In this document: positions 1 to 11,675 of the stretch, one piece after another
Layout of the letters: each line of letters begins with the position of its first letter
Position numbering within the stretch: the first letter of the stretch is position 1
Source: Blastomyces gilchristii SLH14081
Lineage: Eukaryota > Ascomycota > Eurotiomycetes > Onygenales > Ajellomycetaceae
Assembly (NCBI RefSeq): GCF_000003855.2
Contig: NW_003101676.1
Coordinates: forward strand, 3,110,796-3,174,795
DNA: 64,000 bases
Direction of reading: 5' to 3'
Notes under the pieces: model-generated
What the model was told of the DNA's origin: nothing
What the model saw: the letters and a program-made list of their open reading frames with translations, nothing else
Database searches by the model: none
Program-made: the position numbers and the translations under genes

Positions 1-990
1 TCTGTATATTTCAATACTTTCAATCTCACTCTCTACTCATCATGAAGAATGGAAATGCTTGTGAAACTAAGTATAGATGAAGATGTCATCAGTTCATTAA
101 TCAATCAAGATTGATATATCAATGAATAATTGAAGAATTGCATGAAACAGAAGTTTCATTCATGAATGAAAGCATGTGAATCAGCATTCCAAATGCCTGA
201 TAATATTATCAAATATCTTGATGTTCTGTTTCAAGACACTGTCATATAACAGAAAGTATTAGATTGATTACAGAGCATCTGACAGAGAAACAATTCTCTT
301 ACAACATTCATCTCTGACTTTGACATCAAGATTCTAGAAGCAGGTGATCAATCTTGAGAGAATCAAATGAAGATTAGTATGCTTAAGAAGATATTAACTT
401 TTGAACTCTTACAGGTTCTTGTAAGTGTAGACAAAGATCAGACTTATAAAGATTTCTGCACACAGCTTCAGACATTGAATGATCATCTTATCAAGCTCAA
501 GAGTATACAGAACAGTAATAGAAGATGTTACACTTTAGTCACTTATACACTCACACTGAAGAACAGTAATGATGCAGATGTTATAAACTGAATAGATTCA
601 AATGTCTATACATAAGCAAGAGTTTTCACTGTTTAAACAGGCTTCTGAGTCCCTGGGATCACTTCTGAGAAAGTCACTGATTGACATTAATGTGAAGTAT
701 GTATTAACTGTAACTGATTGAAACACATTGCTTTCAACTGCTGATCAATCTATGTGTCTTCACACTTAAGAGAAAGATCAGCATCTTTTCAATTAAGAGA
801 AAGATCAGTGTCTTCTCATTCAAAGAATGAATCAGTGCCTGTCTGCATTAACCACATTGCAGTGAAGAAAGATTCAGAAGATAACTATAAGAATACTCTG
901 ATAAAACAGAGAAAAGATTAGCTTTTATTCAAATTTGTAAACAGAAGCTTAAAGAGGTCAGATAACAATGATTTAAAGAGAAAATGACAA
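1..990 (+). pseudogene. gag remnant of gypsy A1 with CCHC zinc knuckle
   Basis: C-terminal part of a Gag nucleocapsid protein, which in Ty3/gypsy elements packages the genomic RNA. The longest open stretch, 367-591 (74 codons), contains a Gln/Leu-rich capsid-type segment (TYKDFCTQLQTLNDHL). A CCHC knuckle of form C-x2-C-x4-H-x4-C is readable at 700-741 (C-I-N-C-N, then H, then C), with one TGA at a probable Trp. The same peptide recurs in A0, A2 and A3. The frame is closed before and after by stops. Assignment as Gag is good; the exact ends are uncertain. Confidence 0.8.
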
Positions 991-999
991 TGAATATAA

Positions 1000-1500
1000 T
1001 TCTTGTATCTACTGTGATTGATAACATGTATAATATGAAAGTCATGATAGACAGTGACCTAGATCACTATGCAATGATAAAATCTTCAGTTATAAGATAT
1101 TATAATCTTCAGTGTATCTTCTTATCAAAACCCTAACTTCTTGCAGGATTTGATAATCTAAAAGATGTTTGTACTCATTACATGATGAAACTAAACATAG
1201 ATATGAGAGAATATTAATATGAAGATGTCTACACATATAAAGTTAATAATCTTAATTATAATCTTATGTTAGAACTTGCCTGATTATCTGAATAAGACAT
1301 CTTATTGAACACTTGAAACAGAAGCTTGATATTTTCTAACAATGATAGAATTCATGAAGATGATATTCAGAAGACTATAAACCTTACACAGATCTCTGTC
1401 AACACTTACAAAATACTCTGAAAAAGAAGTCATTATTAAAATCACTGACAGAGTCACTGACAAGATCACTGATAGCAGAATCATGTGTTAATCTATTTCA
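1000..1500 (+). pseudogene. Aspartic protease remnant of gypsy A1
   Basis: Reads as a retropepsin-like domain: a D-S-x active-site equivalent in the context VMIDSDLDHYAMI (Gly of DSG changed), followed about 60 codons later by the flap and C-terminal motif NLNYNLMLELAWLSE, which resembles the usual DYDLILGxxWL of Ty3/gypsy proteases. It lies between the Gag knuckle and reverse transcriptase, as expected. Several in-frame stops. A shadow open frame on the opposite strand (1302-1484) is ignored. Confidence 0.7.
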
Positions 1501-1689
1501 TCAGTCTGATCAATATTAAAAAGACTCTAGAAAAGTTATCTTATGTTATAACAACAGATTCTTATATAAAACTCTCTCAATAATATTATGAATATCTAGA
1601 TATCTTCTGATAAGATAATATTGTTACAAATCTATCTCTCTTACAAGGTTTAGAAGTGAATCACAGTATCAAGTTGAAAAAGAGAAATG

Positions 1690-2513
1690 ATAAGAACTCT
1701 GAATCATTATGAGATTCTCTTTATAATATGTTCTGAGATGAACTTCTTCTCCTTCAAAAGACACTCAATGATCTGTTGAATAAAGAATTCATATGTGTTA
1801 GCAACTCTTTCATCACAGCCTCTATTCTCTTTGTAAAGAAATCAGGTGAAGAACTTCAGTTCTGTGTGAATTATCAAGAATTGAATAGATTAATAAAGAA
1901 GAACTGTTATTCTTTATCTCTTATCAATGAAACTCTAACTTGCATTGAACAAGCTCAATAATTTACAAAGTTAGATGTCATTGCTATGTTTCATAAGATT
2001 CATATCACTGAAGAAGATGAGTGGCTTACAGCATTTCAAACATAATATAGTCTCTTTGAATGAGTAGTCACACTCTTTGAACTGACTAATATCTTCAGTA
2101 CATTTCAGAAGTATATCAACTGAGCACTCTGAGACTTTCTTGATAAATTTGCATTTGTATATCTCAATGATATTCTCATATTCACTGATGAATCCAGGAA
2201 AGAATATCAAGAATATGTGTGAAAGATATTATAATGACTACAGAAAGCAGAACTGCTGATAGACATAGACAAGTGTGATTTTAAAGTTAAAAGTACAAAA
2301 TATCTAGGCTTTATCATAGAAGCGGGTAAGAAAATCTGAATGAATTCTAAGAAGATCTCTGCTATTCTTGAATAAGAGACTCTATGCACTGTGAAAGATG
2401 TATGAAGCTTTATCAGATTTACTAACTTCTATCAGTGATTTATACAAAACTTCTCAGATATTATAAGATCTCTTACAGAACTTACTAAGAAAGACTCAGT
2501 ATTTCAATGATCA
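1690..2513 (+). pseudogene. Reverse transcriptase remnant of gypsy A1
   Basis: Would copy element RNA to cDNA. Visible motifs: FVKKSGEELQFCVNYQELN followed by SLSLINETL (1776-1961, equivalent of the gypsy motif with D changed to N in FCVDY), and the catalytic box reading YLND instead of YLDD at 2160-2171. The thumb/connection region follows and the frame runs into the MITE at 2522. Both catalytic-region substitutions are D to N, as expected from G to A decay. Inactive. Confidence 0.9.
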
Positions 2514-2521
2514 GTAGACAC

Positions 2522-3027
2522 TAGACTGACCGTATGACCGTGTCTGAAACCAGGACCAGATTTTTTGTTAGTTTCATTACCAATTCGACTGATCCCATTA
2601 CATGATTTTAACATTAGATAGTAGTCTCATACTGTCTCAGTGAGACTTACTGTCTACTCTTGTCACATTTTCCAAATGAGATCATGATTTCCACTTCTCA
2701 ATTTAAATTATTTTTATTGCTTTAAATGACTTTAAATCTCATTTAAGTGTTATCAAAAAGTGTTACTTTTTAAAAAATTAAAAATAGTCTAAAAGAAACC
2801 TTAAAATGTCTAAAAATAGTACCTTTATGCCAAGAATGGGACTAAATGAGACCAAATGAAACCACTTTCTCATTTTTTTCAAGTCATGGTTTCATTTTAA
2901 GATCTGATATATAGTCACTTTACATGTTTTTTTGATAGCCAGTCCCAGCGGGATTCACGCCAAGAAATGTATGGGACCAGACCAAATGAGATCAAACGTG
3001 AAATTCATGGTCTCAGCGGCCAGTCTA
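2522..3027. mobile_element. hAT-type MITE, copy 1 (506 bp)
   Basis: Non-autonomous DNA transposon. Terminal inverted repeats are TAGACTGACC at the left and TAGACTGGCC (reverse complement of the right end). It is flanked by a perfect 8 bp target duplication GTAGACAC (2514-2521 and 3028-3035). Uninterrupted gypsy A paralogues (about 9590, 40000, 62420) lack it and read through the junction. The 8 bp duplication and short TIR fit the hAT superfamily. No transposase is encoded. It keeps many CC and CG dinucleotides, so it is much less decayed than the surrounding A1. A second copy of identical length is at 25173-25678. An apparent ORF at 2932-3189 is a chance fusion of MITE end and gypsy RNase H. 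Confidence 0.92.
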
Positions 3028-3035
3028 GTAGACAC

Positions 3036-3480
3036 TGAAGCTGCATTTACACAGATGAAGATGATATTCATTAATACTTCTCTACTGATAACATTCAATT
3101 CTGATTATAAGACAGTTGTTGAAGCTGATTTCTCTGACTATGTCACAGAAGAAGCTATATTACAATATAATGATAAAGATATCTTATAACTATACATCTT
3201 CATATCTAAGAAACTGAGTCTCACTGAATGTAACTATAAGATCTATGACAAGAAACTTCTTATAATTATATACTGTCTAGAAGAATGAGACTCTGAACTT
3301 CAAAGCATCTCTGAATTTGAGATAATCACAGATTATAAGAATCACAAGCACTTTATAACTATCTGTAAACTTATTAAACAATAGATACAATGATCTGAGT
3401 TCTTAAGCTACTTTCATTTTACAATACACTATCATTCTGGCAGTCAGAACTTGATGACAGATACTCTCTCATAACAAGAG
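3036..3480 (+). pseudogene. RNase H remnant of gypsy A1
   Basis: Continuation of pol after the MITE. The stretch TEAAFTQMKMIF, then LLITFNSDYKTVVEADFSDY, matches the start of gypsy RNase H, where the tethered nuclease removes the RNA strand. The first catalytic Asp is readable in the EADFSDY segment. Stops accumulate after 3189. Paralogous frames in A2 (about 9595-10040) confirm the reading. Confidence 0.8.
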
Positions 3481-3719
3481 TAAGATATGTTATCTGATGT
3501 AACAGATACTTGCTGAATGAATCAAGAGCACTGACTCTTGAATTCAAAGATATTAGTTGATCAAGATGAAACAGCTCATGACACTATACATGCTTCTCTG
3601 ATTAGAACACCTTCTCTCTGAACTGCTATTAACACTGATACTGACACTGATACTGATATCTCAACTTCTTCTGAATCTACACTGAATGAATTATGATATG
3701 TAACAGCTTAAACTGATGA

Positions 3720-4960
3720 ACTTCTTCAAGCACTTATCAAAGCAGTATATCAAGAAGCATCTCAATTCTCTCAAGAACTACATATAAGAACTGACATCTC
3801 AGAATACTTAATCAATGATAATAACACTCTACAGTTTCACAAATAATGTTGAGTCTCTCACTTCAAATTCTTATACACTCAGATAATGCAAGAGATGCAT
3901 GATTTGTATATAATTAGTCACTCAGATCATGAATAATTATACTGAATAATCTCTCAAGAGTTCTACTAATCTGAGATATTAAACAGTATCAGATGTTTTA
4001 TTTAAAACTGTAACTATTATTCTTTCATCATCTTATAAAAGAACTGTAGAAAAGATCTACTGAAATCACTCAATGTCTCTGATAGAATCTGATAAGATGT
4101 GATAATTGACTTTACTGTTAATCTCTCTAAGAGTAAGAATTATAGAAACATTCTGATCATTGTGAACTAATTAAGTAAGAATATAATATTAAAACCTTGT
4201 AATAAGATAAATACTGAACAAGTCACTGAAGCTTTTCTACAGAGCCTGTTCTATCAGATACATGAATTATCAAGATTCATAGTATCAGATTAAAGCTGTT
4301 AATTCATGAGCACTCTCTGAACAAGAATCTGTCAAGTTCTTAAGATTATATACTATCTGTTAACTGTCTATCACTCTGAGACTGATAATGCATCAGAATA
4401 GATAATTCAGAGTGTAAAGAATTATCTCTGTAAGTTCTGCAATTACTTACAAGATAATTGACATGATCTGCTTCTACATGCAGAGATCACTATCAATGAA
4501 CAAGATACTGTTTCAACAGATATAAGCCTGTTCTTTCTTATACATGATTATCACATGAAAGTGTTGAATCTTCTAAAGATCACACAGTTCACACAGAATT
4601 CTCACAGTTCAATTCAGATCATTAATAATATAGTAATAAAGCTCTGAGATGTTCATGACTGAGCAGAGGTCTTCATAACAACTGTGAAACAAGATCAAGA
4701 GAATCAAATCAATATTCACTGAGATCTCACTGAATAATATAAGATAGAAGACTTGATGTGATTGAATCTTAAGAATATACAGATCACACATTCATCTTAT
4801 ATACTGAATTATCATCATACTAAGTATAAAGTGATAGAAGTTCTAGATAGTCATAACTACTGTCTTAACATATTATCAGAAATTCATAATGTCTTTTATA
4901 CAAGCTTGCTCTGCTGTGCTGTCACTGACTTATTTTCTTCTCAACTGACTTCTGACTGAC
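3720..4960 (+). pseudogene. Integrase remnant of gypsy A1
   Basis: Decayed integrase. An N-terminal zinc-binding region is readable around 3890-4050 (two His followed by C-x2-type spacing), then a core domain around 4110-4560 where segments such as IDFTVNLSKSKNYRNILIIVN and the SDxxxQF-like turn are seen. The C-terminal part (4762-4959 open) continues as NLKNIQITHSSYILNYHHTKYKVIEVL, a GPY/F-like region. The same C-terminal peptide recurs in A4 (59480-59677) and A5 (60499-60696), giving good support for the frame. Confidence 0.82.
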
Positions 4961-4989
4961 AGTTATCAGGCATCATAGAAGAAGATAAT

Positions 4990-5155
4990 GAGCTTGAGTG
5001 AGAGATTGAGAATATTCTTAATAAGAGATTCTGCAGCTGTGACTGATAATATCTCATGAAATGAGTCAGCTATAATTAACTGATCTGAACTCTGAGTTCT
5101 GTGTTATTTAAAACAGCAGCTCTTGACTGATGAGAACTGCTTCTGAAAGAGAGAA
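4990..5155 (+). pseudogene. Chromodomain remnant of gypsy A1
   Basis: Downstream of integrase the frame reads as a chromodomain once TGA is read as Trp: an acidic lead (EIENIL), then Y-L-M-K-W-V-S-Y-N, then a segment matching the closing helix (TAALD..ELLLKE). This order is typical of chromoviruses, whose integrase-fused chromodomain steers insertion into heterochromatin. That fits the self-nesting seen here. The frame ends close to the purine-rich tract before the 3' LTR. Confidence 0.8.
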
Positions 5156-5160
5156 ACTAA

Positions 5161-5470
5161 TGTGACAGACTATGTCTGATCAATTATATAGACTATTCTG
5201 TTACACTTCACAGATTTCAATCACTTCATTCTCAAACATGTACACTCTGATTCTCAGTCATTCTCAATCACTGATTCTTAGCCACTATGAATGCATATAG
5301 ATTCTTCCGCTCTGAAGCCCCACTATATATATTATCATATACACATATAAATATTCACTTCAATCACTGATTCTCACACTTTCTATTTCTTTTTCTTCTC
5401 TAATATTTTTCTCTTTATTATATAAGATCTATCAGTATTATATTAATCTATTCAGTATAGACCTCTTACA
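5161..5470 (+). repeat. 3' LTR of gypsy A1
   Basis: 310 bp, starts TGTGACAGAC and ends CCTCTTACA (TG..CA). A purine-rich tract (AAAGAGAGAAACTAA) ends just before it. It aligns end to end with 6303-6611 and 11676-11984. Compared with 6303-6611 it has lost nearly all CpG and CpC by C to T and G to A. A TATA-like ATATAAATATT and a pyrimidine-rich block (CTTTCTATTTC) lie in its second half. The following TGAAT is the right-hand target duplication; its partner would be outside the window. Confidence 0.93.
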
Positions 5471-6302
5471 TGAATTATCTGTTCTGATGCATCATCAGTC
5501 TCAGAGTGATAGACAGTTAACAGACAGTATATAATCTTAAGAACTTGATAGATTCTTGTTCAGAAAGTGCTCATAAATTAACAGCTTTAATCTGATACTA
5601 TATATCTCAGCAATTCATGCATTTAATAGAATAAGCTTCTTAGAAAAGCTTCAGTGACTTGTTCAGTATTTATCTTGTCACAGAGTTTCAATATTACACT
5701 CTTACTCAATTGATTCACAATAATCAGAATGTTTCTACAGCTCTTACTCTCAGAGAGATCAATAGTAAAGTCAATTATCACATCTCATCAGATTCTATCA
5801 GAGATATTAAGCAGTTTCAGCAGGTCTTTTCTACAGTTCTTTCATGAGATGATGAAGAAACAATGATTACAGTTTCAGATAAAATGTCTAATGCTGTTTA
5901 ATATCTCAGATCAGTAGAACTTCTGAGAGATTATTCAATACAGTTGTTCATAATCTGAATGATCAGTTATATAAGAGTCATACATCTCTTGTATTATTCA
6001 GATATGTAAGAGTTCAGAGTGAGAGACTCAGTATTATTCACAGAATTATAGAGTATTATTATTATCAATTGAACATTCTGAGATGTCAGTTCTTATACAT
6101 AGTTCTGAAAGGAATCAGAGTGCTTCTTAATATACTGCTTCAATAAGTGCTTGAAGAAGTCTATCAGTTTAAGCTGTTACATGTCATAATTCATTCAGTG
6201 TAGGTTCAGAAGAAGTTAAGATATCAGTGTCAGTATCAGTGTCAGTGTTGATAATAGTTCAGAGAGAGAGTGTTCTAATCAGAGAAGTGTGTATAGTGTC
6301 AT
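5471..6302 (-). pseudogene. Integrase segment of gypsy A0 (N-terminal and core part)
   Basis: Reverse complement matches the integrase of A1 around 3720-4400 and of A5 around 61070-61880, including the repeated TCAGTGTCAGTATCAGTG tract (6225-6250) that lies between RNase H and integrase in this family. No open frame of useful length survives. It is cut at 5470 by A1 and at 6303 by A2. The open plus-strand frames here (5659-5847, 6227-6457) are shadows, the second one crossing into the A2 LTR. Confidence 0.85.
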
Positions 6303-6611
6303 TGTGGCGGGCTGCGCCCGATCAATCATATAGACTATTCCGTTACACTCCACAGATTCCAACCACTTCATTCTCGAACACATACACTCCGATTCTCGGC
6401 CATTCTCGATCGCCGATCCTCGGCCGCTACGAATGCGTGTATATTCTTCCGCCCTGAAGCTCCACTGCGTACATCATCACATACGCGTATAAATATCCAT
6501 CTTGATCACTGATTCTCACACTTTCTCTTTCTTTCCTTCTCTAATGTTTTTATCTTTGTTATATAAGATCTATCAATATTATACTGATCTATTCAGCATA
6601 GGCCTCTTCTA
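6303..6611 (+). repeat. 5' LTR of gypsy A2, least mutated LTR of the family
   Basis: 309 bp, starts TGTGGCGGGCTGCGCCCG and ends near CCTCTTCTA. It keeps CpG-rich stretches such as CTCGATCGCCGATCCTCGG that are gone in other copies, so it is the best reference for scoring C to T change. A TATA-like GTATAAATATCC is present about 120 bp before the 3' end. The last bases differ from the usual TTACA, so the exact 3' boundary is good to a few bases. Confidence 0.9.
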
Positions 6612-6919
6612 CTATAAAAATGTTCTTTGTCTTTTTATTAGAAAATGATTATTCACACATTGTCTTTTTATCAGAAACAATTATTCATTAAGAGATATCT
6701 GAACATATAACAATGCATAAGAAATAGAGAAACAGTTAAGTAGACACTGAGTTCTCAGATAGAAGCTGCTCATCAGTTACTCTGACTCTGCAATAAGATT
6801 CTACAAAGAGAATGTCAGTGAAAGATCTGAGAGTTCTAACACTCAGATATATAAGATATTCATATAATTACACTTCTTCAGATTTCACAGATATCACATA
6901 TCTGACAAACAATATAATC
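6612..6919 (+). other. Leader of gypsy A2 between 5' LTR and gag
   Basis: About 300 bp of untranslated leader that would hold the primer binding site just after the LTR and the packaging signal. It contains two near copies of a segment around TCTTTTTATYAGAAA (about 6620-6690). I cannot assign the priming tRNA. The same leader is seen inverted in A0 (about 17835-18140) and A3 (42640-42957), and as a fragment at 25016-25890. Confidence 0.6.
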
Positions 6920-7960
6920 ATGTCTAATGATAATATGAGAGAATCTCTGAATACAAGTATAGACACAGTGTTACAGTGACTCTGAGTAATGTTGAAACTA
7001 CAATAATAATAAATAGCTGATATGCATGCAACTTAACAACATTAATATGAAGAGATTCAATAATTAACTCATACAATTTTAACATCTACAGAATCAAATA
7101 CAAAAGTGCTGAAAGAATGCTTAGATACTTCTGTATATTTTAATACTTCTGATCTCACTCTCTACTCATCATGAAGAATGAAAATGCTCATGAAACTGAG
7201 TGTAGATAAAGATGTCATTGGTTTATTAATCAATCAAGATTGATATATTAATAAACAATTGAAAGATCATGTGAAACAGAAGTTTCATTCATGAATAAAA
7301 GCATGTGAATCAGTGTTGTGAATATCTGATAATATTATAAAACATCTTGATGTTCTGTTCTGAGACACTGTCATGTAATAGAAAGTATTAGATTGATTAC
7401 AGAGTATCTGACAGAGAAACACTTCTCTTACAACATTTATCTCTGACTTCAACATTAAGATTCTAGAAGTAGATGATCAATCTTGAGAGAATTGAATAAA
7501 GATTAGCATACTTAAGAAGATATTAACTTTCAAACTCTTACAGATTCTTATAAGTGTAAATAAAGATCAGACTTATAAAGACTTCTGCACACAGCTTCAG
7601 ACAATAAATAACTGTCTTATCAAGCTCAAGAATATACAGAACAGTGATAGAAGATGTTACACTTCAGTGACTCATACACTCACACTGAGAAATAACAATG
7701 ATACAGATGTCATGAATTGAGTAGACTTAAATATCTATACATAAGTAAGAGTCTCTGCTGTCTGAACAGACTTCTGAGTCTCTGAGATTACTTCTGAAGA
7801 AGTCACTGATCAATGTCAATGTGAAGTGTACATTAACTGTAACTGATCAGAACACATTGCTTTCAACTACTGATTAATCTATATATCTTCATACTTAAGA
7901 GAAAGATCAGTGTCTTCTTATTTAAAGAATAAATCAGTGTCTGTTCATATCAACCATGTT
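6920..7960 (+). pseudogene. gag remnant of gypsy A2
   Basis: Start chosen at the ATG at 6920 (MSNDNMRESLNTSIDTVLQ), conserved in the other copies. The decoded protein has a short coiled-coil-like N-terminus, a capsid-like middle ending in TYKDFCTQLQTINNCLIKL, a spacer, and a zinc knuckle at 7829-7870. In this copy the first and last Cys of the knuckle have become Tyr (TGC to TAC). Numerous TGA and TAA codons. In intact form it would be roughly 340 residues to just past the knuckle. Confidence 0.78.
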
Positions 7961-10900
7961 ACATTAGAGGAAGATTCAGAAGATAACTATAAGAATGTCT
8001 TGATAAAACAGGAAAAAGATTAGCTTCTGTTTAAATTTGTAAACAGAAGCTTGAAGAGATCAGATGATAATAATTTGAAGAGAAGATGATAATGAATATA
8101 ATTCTTATATCTACTGTAATTGATAACATGTATAATATGAAAGTCATGATAGACAGCAGTCTATGTCACTATGCAATGATAAAATCTTCAGTTATAAGAT
8201 ATTATAATCTTCAGTGTATCTCTTTATCAAAACCTTGACTTCTTACAGAATTTAATAATTCAAAAGACATTTGTACCTGTTACATGATGAAGCTGACTAT
8301 AGATGTGAGAGAACATCAACATGAAGATGTCTATATATATAAAGTTGATAATCTTGATTACAATCTTATATTAGAACTTGTCTGACTATCTGAATAAGAC
8401 ATCTTATTGAATGTTTGAAACAGAAGCTTGATATTCTCTAACAATGATAGAATTCATGAAGATAACATTTACAAGACTATTGATCTGATACAGATCTCTG
8501 TCAATATCTATAAAATGCTTAGAAAAAGAAGTCACTGAAAGAATTGCTGATAGCAGAATCATATATCAATCTATTCTGTCAGTCTGACTAATATTAAAAA
8601 GACTCTAGAAAAATTATTCTGTGTTATAATAACAGATTCTTGTATGAAACTCTCTTAATAATATCATGAATATCTAGATGTCTTCTGACAAGATAATATT
8701 ACAAATATACCTCTCTTATGAGGTCTCAGAGTGAATCACAGTATCAAGTTAGAGAAAAAGAATGATAAGAACTCTGAACTGCTATGAGACTCTCTTTATA
8801 ACATGTTCTGAGATGAACTTCTTCTTCTTTGAAAGATACTCAATGATCTGTTAAATAAAGAATTCATATGTATTAGCAACTCTTTTACTGCAGTCTCTAT
8901 TCTCTTTGCAAAGAAATCAGGTGAAGAACTTTGATTCTGTGTGAACTACTGAGATCTGAACAGATTGACAAAGAAAGATTGATATCTCTTATCTCTTATC
9001 AATGAAACTCTAGCATGGATTGAGTGAGCTTAATAATTTATAAAACTAAATATTGTTACTGTGTTTCATAAGATTTGTATCACTGAAGAAGATGAATAGC
9101 TTACAGTATTCTGAACATGTTATGATCTCTTTGAATAAATAGTCACACTCTTTGAACTGACTAATGCTCTCAGTACATTTCAGAAGTATATTAACTGAGT
9201 GCTCTGAGATTTTCTTAATGAGTTTGCATCTACTTATCTAGATGACATTCTCATCTTCACTGATAAATTCAGAAAAGAATATCAAGAGTATATGTGAAAG
9301 GTATTACAATGACTATGAGAAGCAGAACTATTAATAGATATTGATAAGTGTGATTTTGAAGTCAAGAGTATCAAGTATCTGAGTTTTATTATAGAAGCTG
9401 ATAAGAGAATTTGAATGAATTCTGAGAAAGTCTTTATCATTCTTGAATGAGAAGCTTCATATACTGTGAAAGATGTATGAAGCTTCATTGAATTCGCTAA
9501 CTTCTATTGATGATTTATATGAAACTTCTCAGATATCACAAGATCACTTACAGATCTCACTAAGAAAGACTCAGTATTTTAATAATCAGTGAATGTTGAA
9601 GCTGCATTTATACAGATAAAGAAGATATTTATTAATATCTCTCTGCTGATAATATTTAATTCTGATCATAAAACAGTTATTAAAGCTGATTTCTCTGACT
9701 ATGTGACAGAAGAAGTGATATTGTAATATAATGATGAAGATATTCTATGATTATATGTCTTCATGTCTAAGAAACTGAGTTCTGCTGAATACAATTATGA
9801 GATCTATAATAAGAAACTTCTCATAATTATACACTATTTAGAAGAATGAGACTCTGAACTCTGAAGTGTCTCTGAATTTGAGATAGTCACAGATCATAAA
9901 AATCTTAAATACTTCACAACTATCTGTAAACTCACTGAATGATAGATGTAATGATCTGAGTTCTTAAGCTGCTTTCATTTTACAATACACTACTATTCTG
10001 ATAGCCAGAACTTGATGGCAGATGCTCTCTCATGATGAGAGTAAGATATGCTATCTGATGTAACAGATACTTGCTGAATAAACTGAGAGCACTGGCTCTT
10101 GAATCTGAAGATACTAGTTAATCAAGATAAAACAGTTCATGACACTATACATGCTTCTTCAGTTAGAACTGTCATTGATATCTTCACTTCTTCTACACTG
10201 AATGAACTGTGATATACAGCAGCTCAGGCAGATGAACTTCTTTAGACTCTCACTAAAGCAGTATATCAAGAAGCATTCTGATTTTCCCCAGAACTACATA
10301 TAAGAATTAATATCTCAGAATGTTCAATTGATGATAATAATACTCTACAATTCTGTGAATAATACTGAGTTCTTCACTCTGAACTCTTACACACTTGAAT
10401 AATGCAAGAGATGTATGATTTGTGTATAATTAGTTATTCAGACTGTGAACAACTGTATAGAATAATCTTCTGAGAGTTCTACTGATCTGAGATATTAAAT
10501 AGTATCAGATGCTTTGTCTGAAACTGCAATCACTGTTCTTCTGTTATCTCATGAAAGAACTGTAGAAAAAATCTATTGAAATCACTTGATATCTCTAATA
10601 GAATCTGATAAGATGTAGTAATTGACTTCACTATCAATCTATCTGAGAGTAAGAGTTGTAGAAACATTCTGATCATTGTGAATTGACTGAGCAAAGATGT
10701 AATATTAAAATCTTGTGATAAGATGAATACTGAACAAGTTGCTGAAGCTTTTCTATAAAGCCTGTTCTATTAGATACATGAATTACTGAGATCTATAGTA
10801 TTGAATTGAGACTGTCAATTTGTGAGTGCTCTCTGAACAAGGATCTGTCAAGTTCTCAAGATTATACACTATCTATCAACTGTCTATCACTCTGAGACTG

Positions 10901-11660
10901 ATGATGTGTCAGAACAGACAATTCAGACTATGAAGAATTATCTCTGTAAGTTCTGCAATCACTTATAAGATAATTAACATAATCTTCTTCTACATGCAGA
11001 GGTCACTATCAACAGTTGAGATGCTGTTTCAACAGATGTAAGCTCATTCTTTCTTATATATGAATATCATATGAAAGTGTTGAATCTTCTAGAGATCACA
11101 CAGTTCACACTGAACTTCTGCAGTCTGATTCAGATCACTGATAATATAGTAATAAAGCTCTGAGATGCCCGCAATTAAGCAGAGGCCTTCATGACAACTG
11201 TGAAACAAGATCAAGAGAATTAAATCAATATTCACTGAGACCTCACTGAACAATATAAGATAGAAGATCTAATATGATTGAATCTTAAGAATATATAAAC
11301 CACATGTTCATCTTGTACACTAGATTACTGTCATACTAAGTATAAAGTGATAGAAGTTCTAGATAGTTATAACTACTGTCTTGACACATTATCAGAGATT
11401 CATGATGTATTTCACACAAGCTTGCTCTGCTGCACTGTCACTGATCTGTTCTCTTCTTAACTGACTTCTGACTGACAGTCATCAGGCATCATAGAAGAAG
11501 ATAATGAGCTTGAGTGAGAGATTGAGAATATTCTCAATGAGAGACTCTGTGACCGCAGCTGATAATATCTTATGAAATGAGTAAGCTATAATCAACTAAT
11601 CTGAACTCTGAGTTCTGCATTATCTGAAACAGCAGCTCTTGACTGATGAGAACTGCTTCT
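7961..11660 (+). pseudogene. pol remnant of gypsy A2 (protease, RT, RNase H, integrase, chromodomain)
   Basis: Domains in order: protease about 8150-8560 (VMIDS followed by LNYNLILELVWLS-type segment), RT about 8790-9590, RNase H about 9595-10060, integrase about 10250-11480, chromodomain about 11505-11660 (EIENIL, then YLMKWVSYN with TGA for Trp). The RT catalytic box is still YLDD at 9235-9246, unlike A1, where it is YLND. No frame longer than about 70 codons remains. The open minus-strand frame 9282-9488 is a shadow. Decay is heavy despite the better preserved 5' LTR. Confidence 0.88.
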
Positions 11661-11675
11661 GAAAGAGAAGGCTAA

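Larger units (their letters stand above)
1..5470 (+). mobile_element. Gypsy A copy 1 (A1), Ty3/gypsy chromovirus, 5' end outside window
   Basis: Degraded LTR retrotransposon read left to right as gag, protease, reverse transcriptase, RNase H, integrase, chromodomain, 3' LTR. Base 1 corresponds to about base 7130 of complete copy A2, so the 5' LTR and gag start lie outside the window. A 506 bp MITE splits pol at 2522-3027. A1 is inserted in the minus-strand copy A0: its 3' LTR ends at 5470, and the next bases resume the A0 integrase, matching the uninterrupted paralogue near 38895. Frames are broken mainly by TGA and TAA at former Trp, Gln and Arg codons. Not functional. Confidence 0.93.

Noticed and set aside
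2932..3189. 85-codon open frame
   Set aside because: Fusion of the right end of the MITE with gypsy RNase H sequence.
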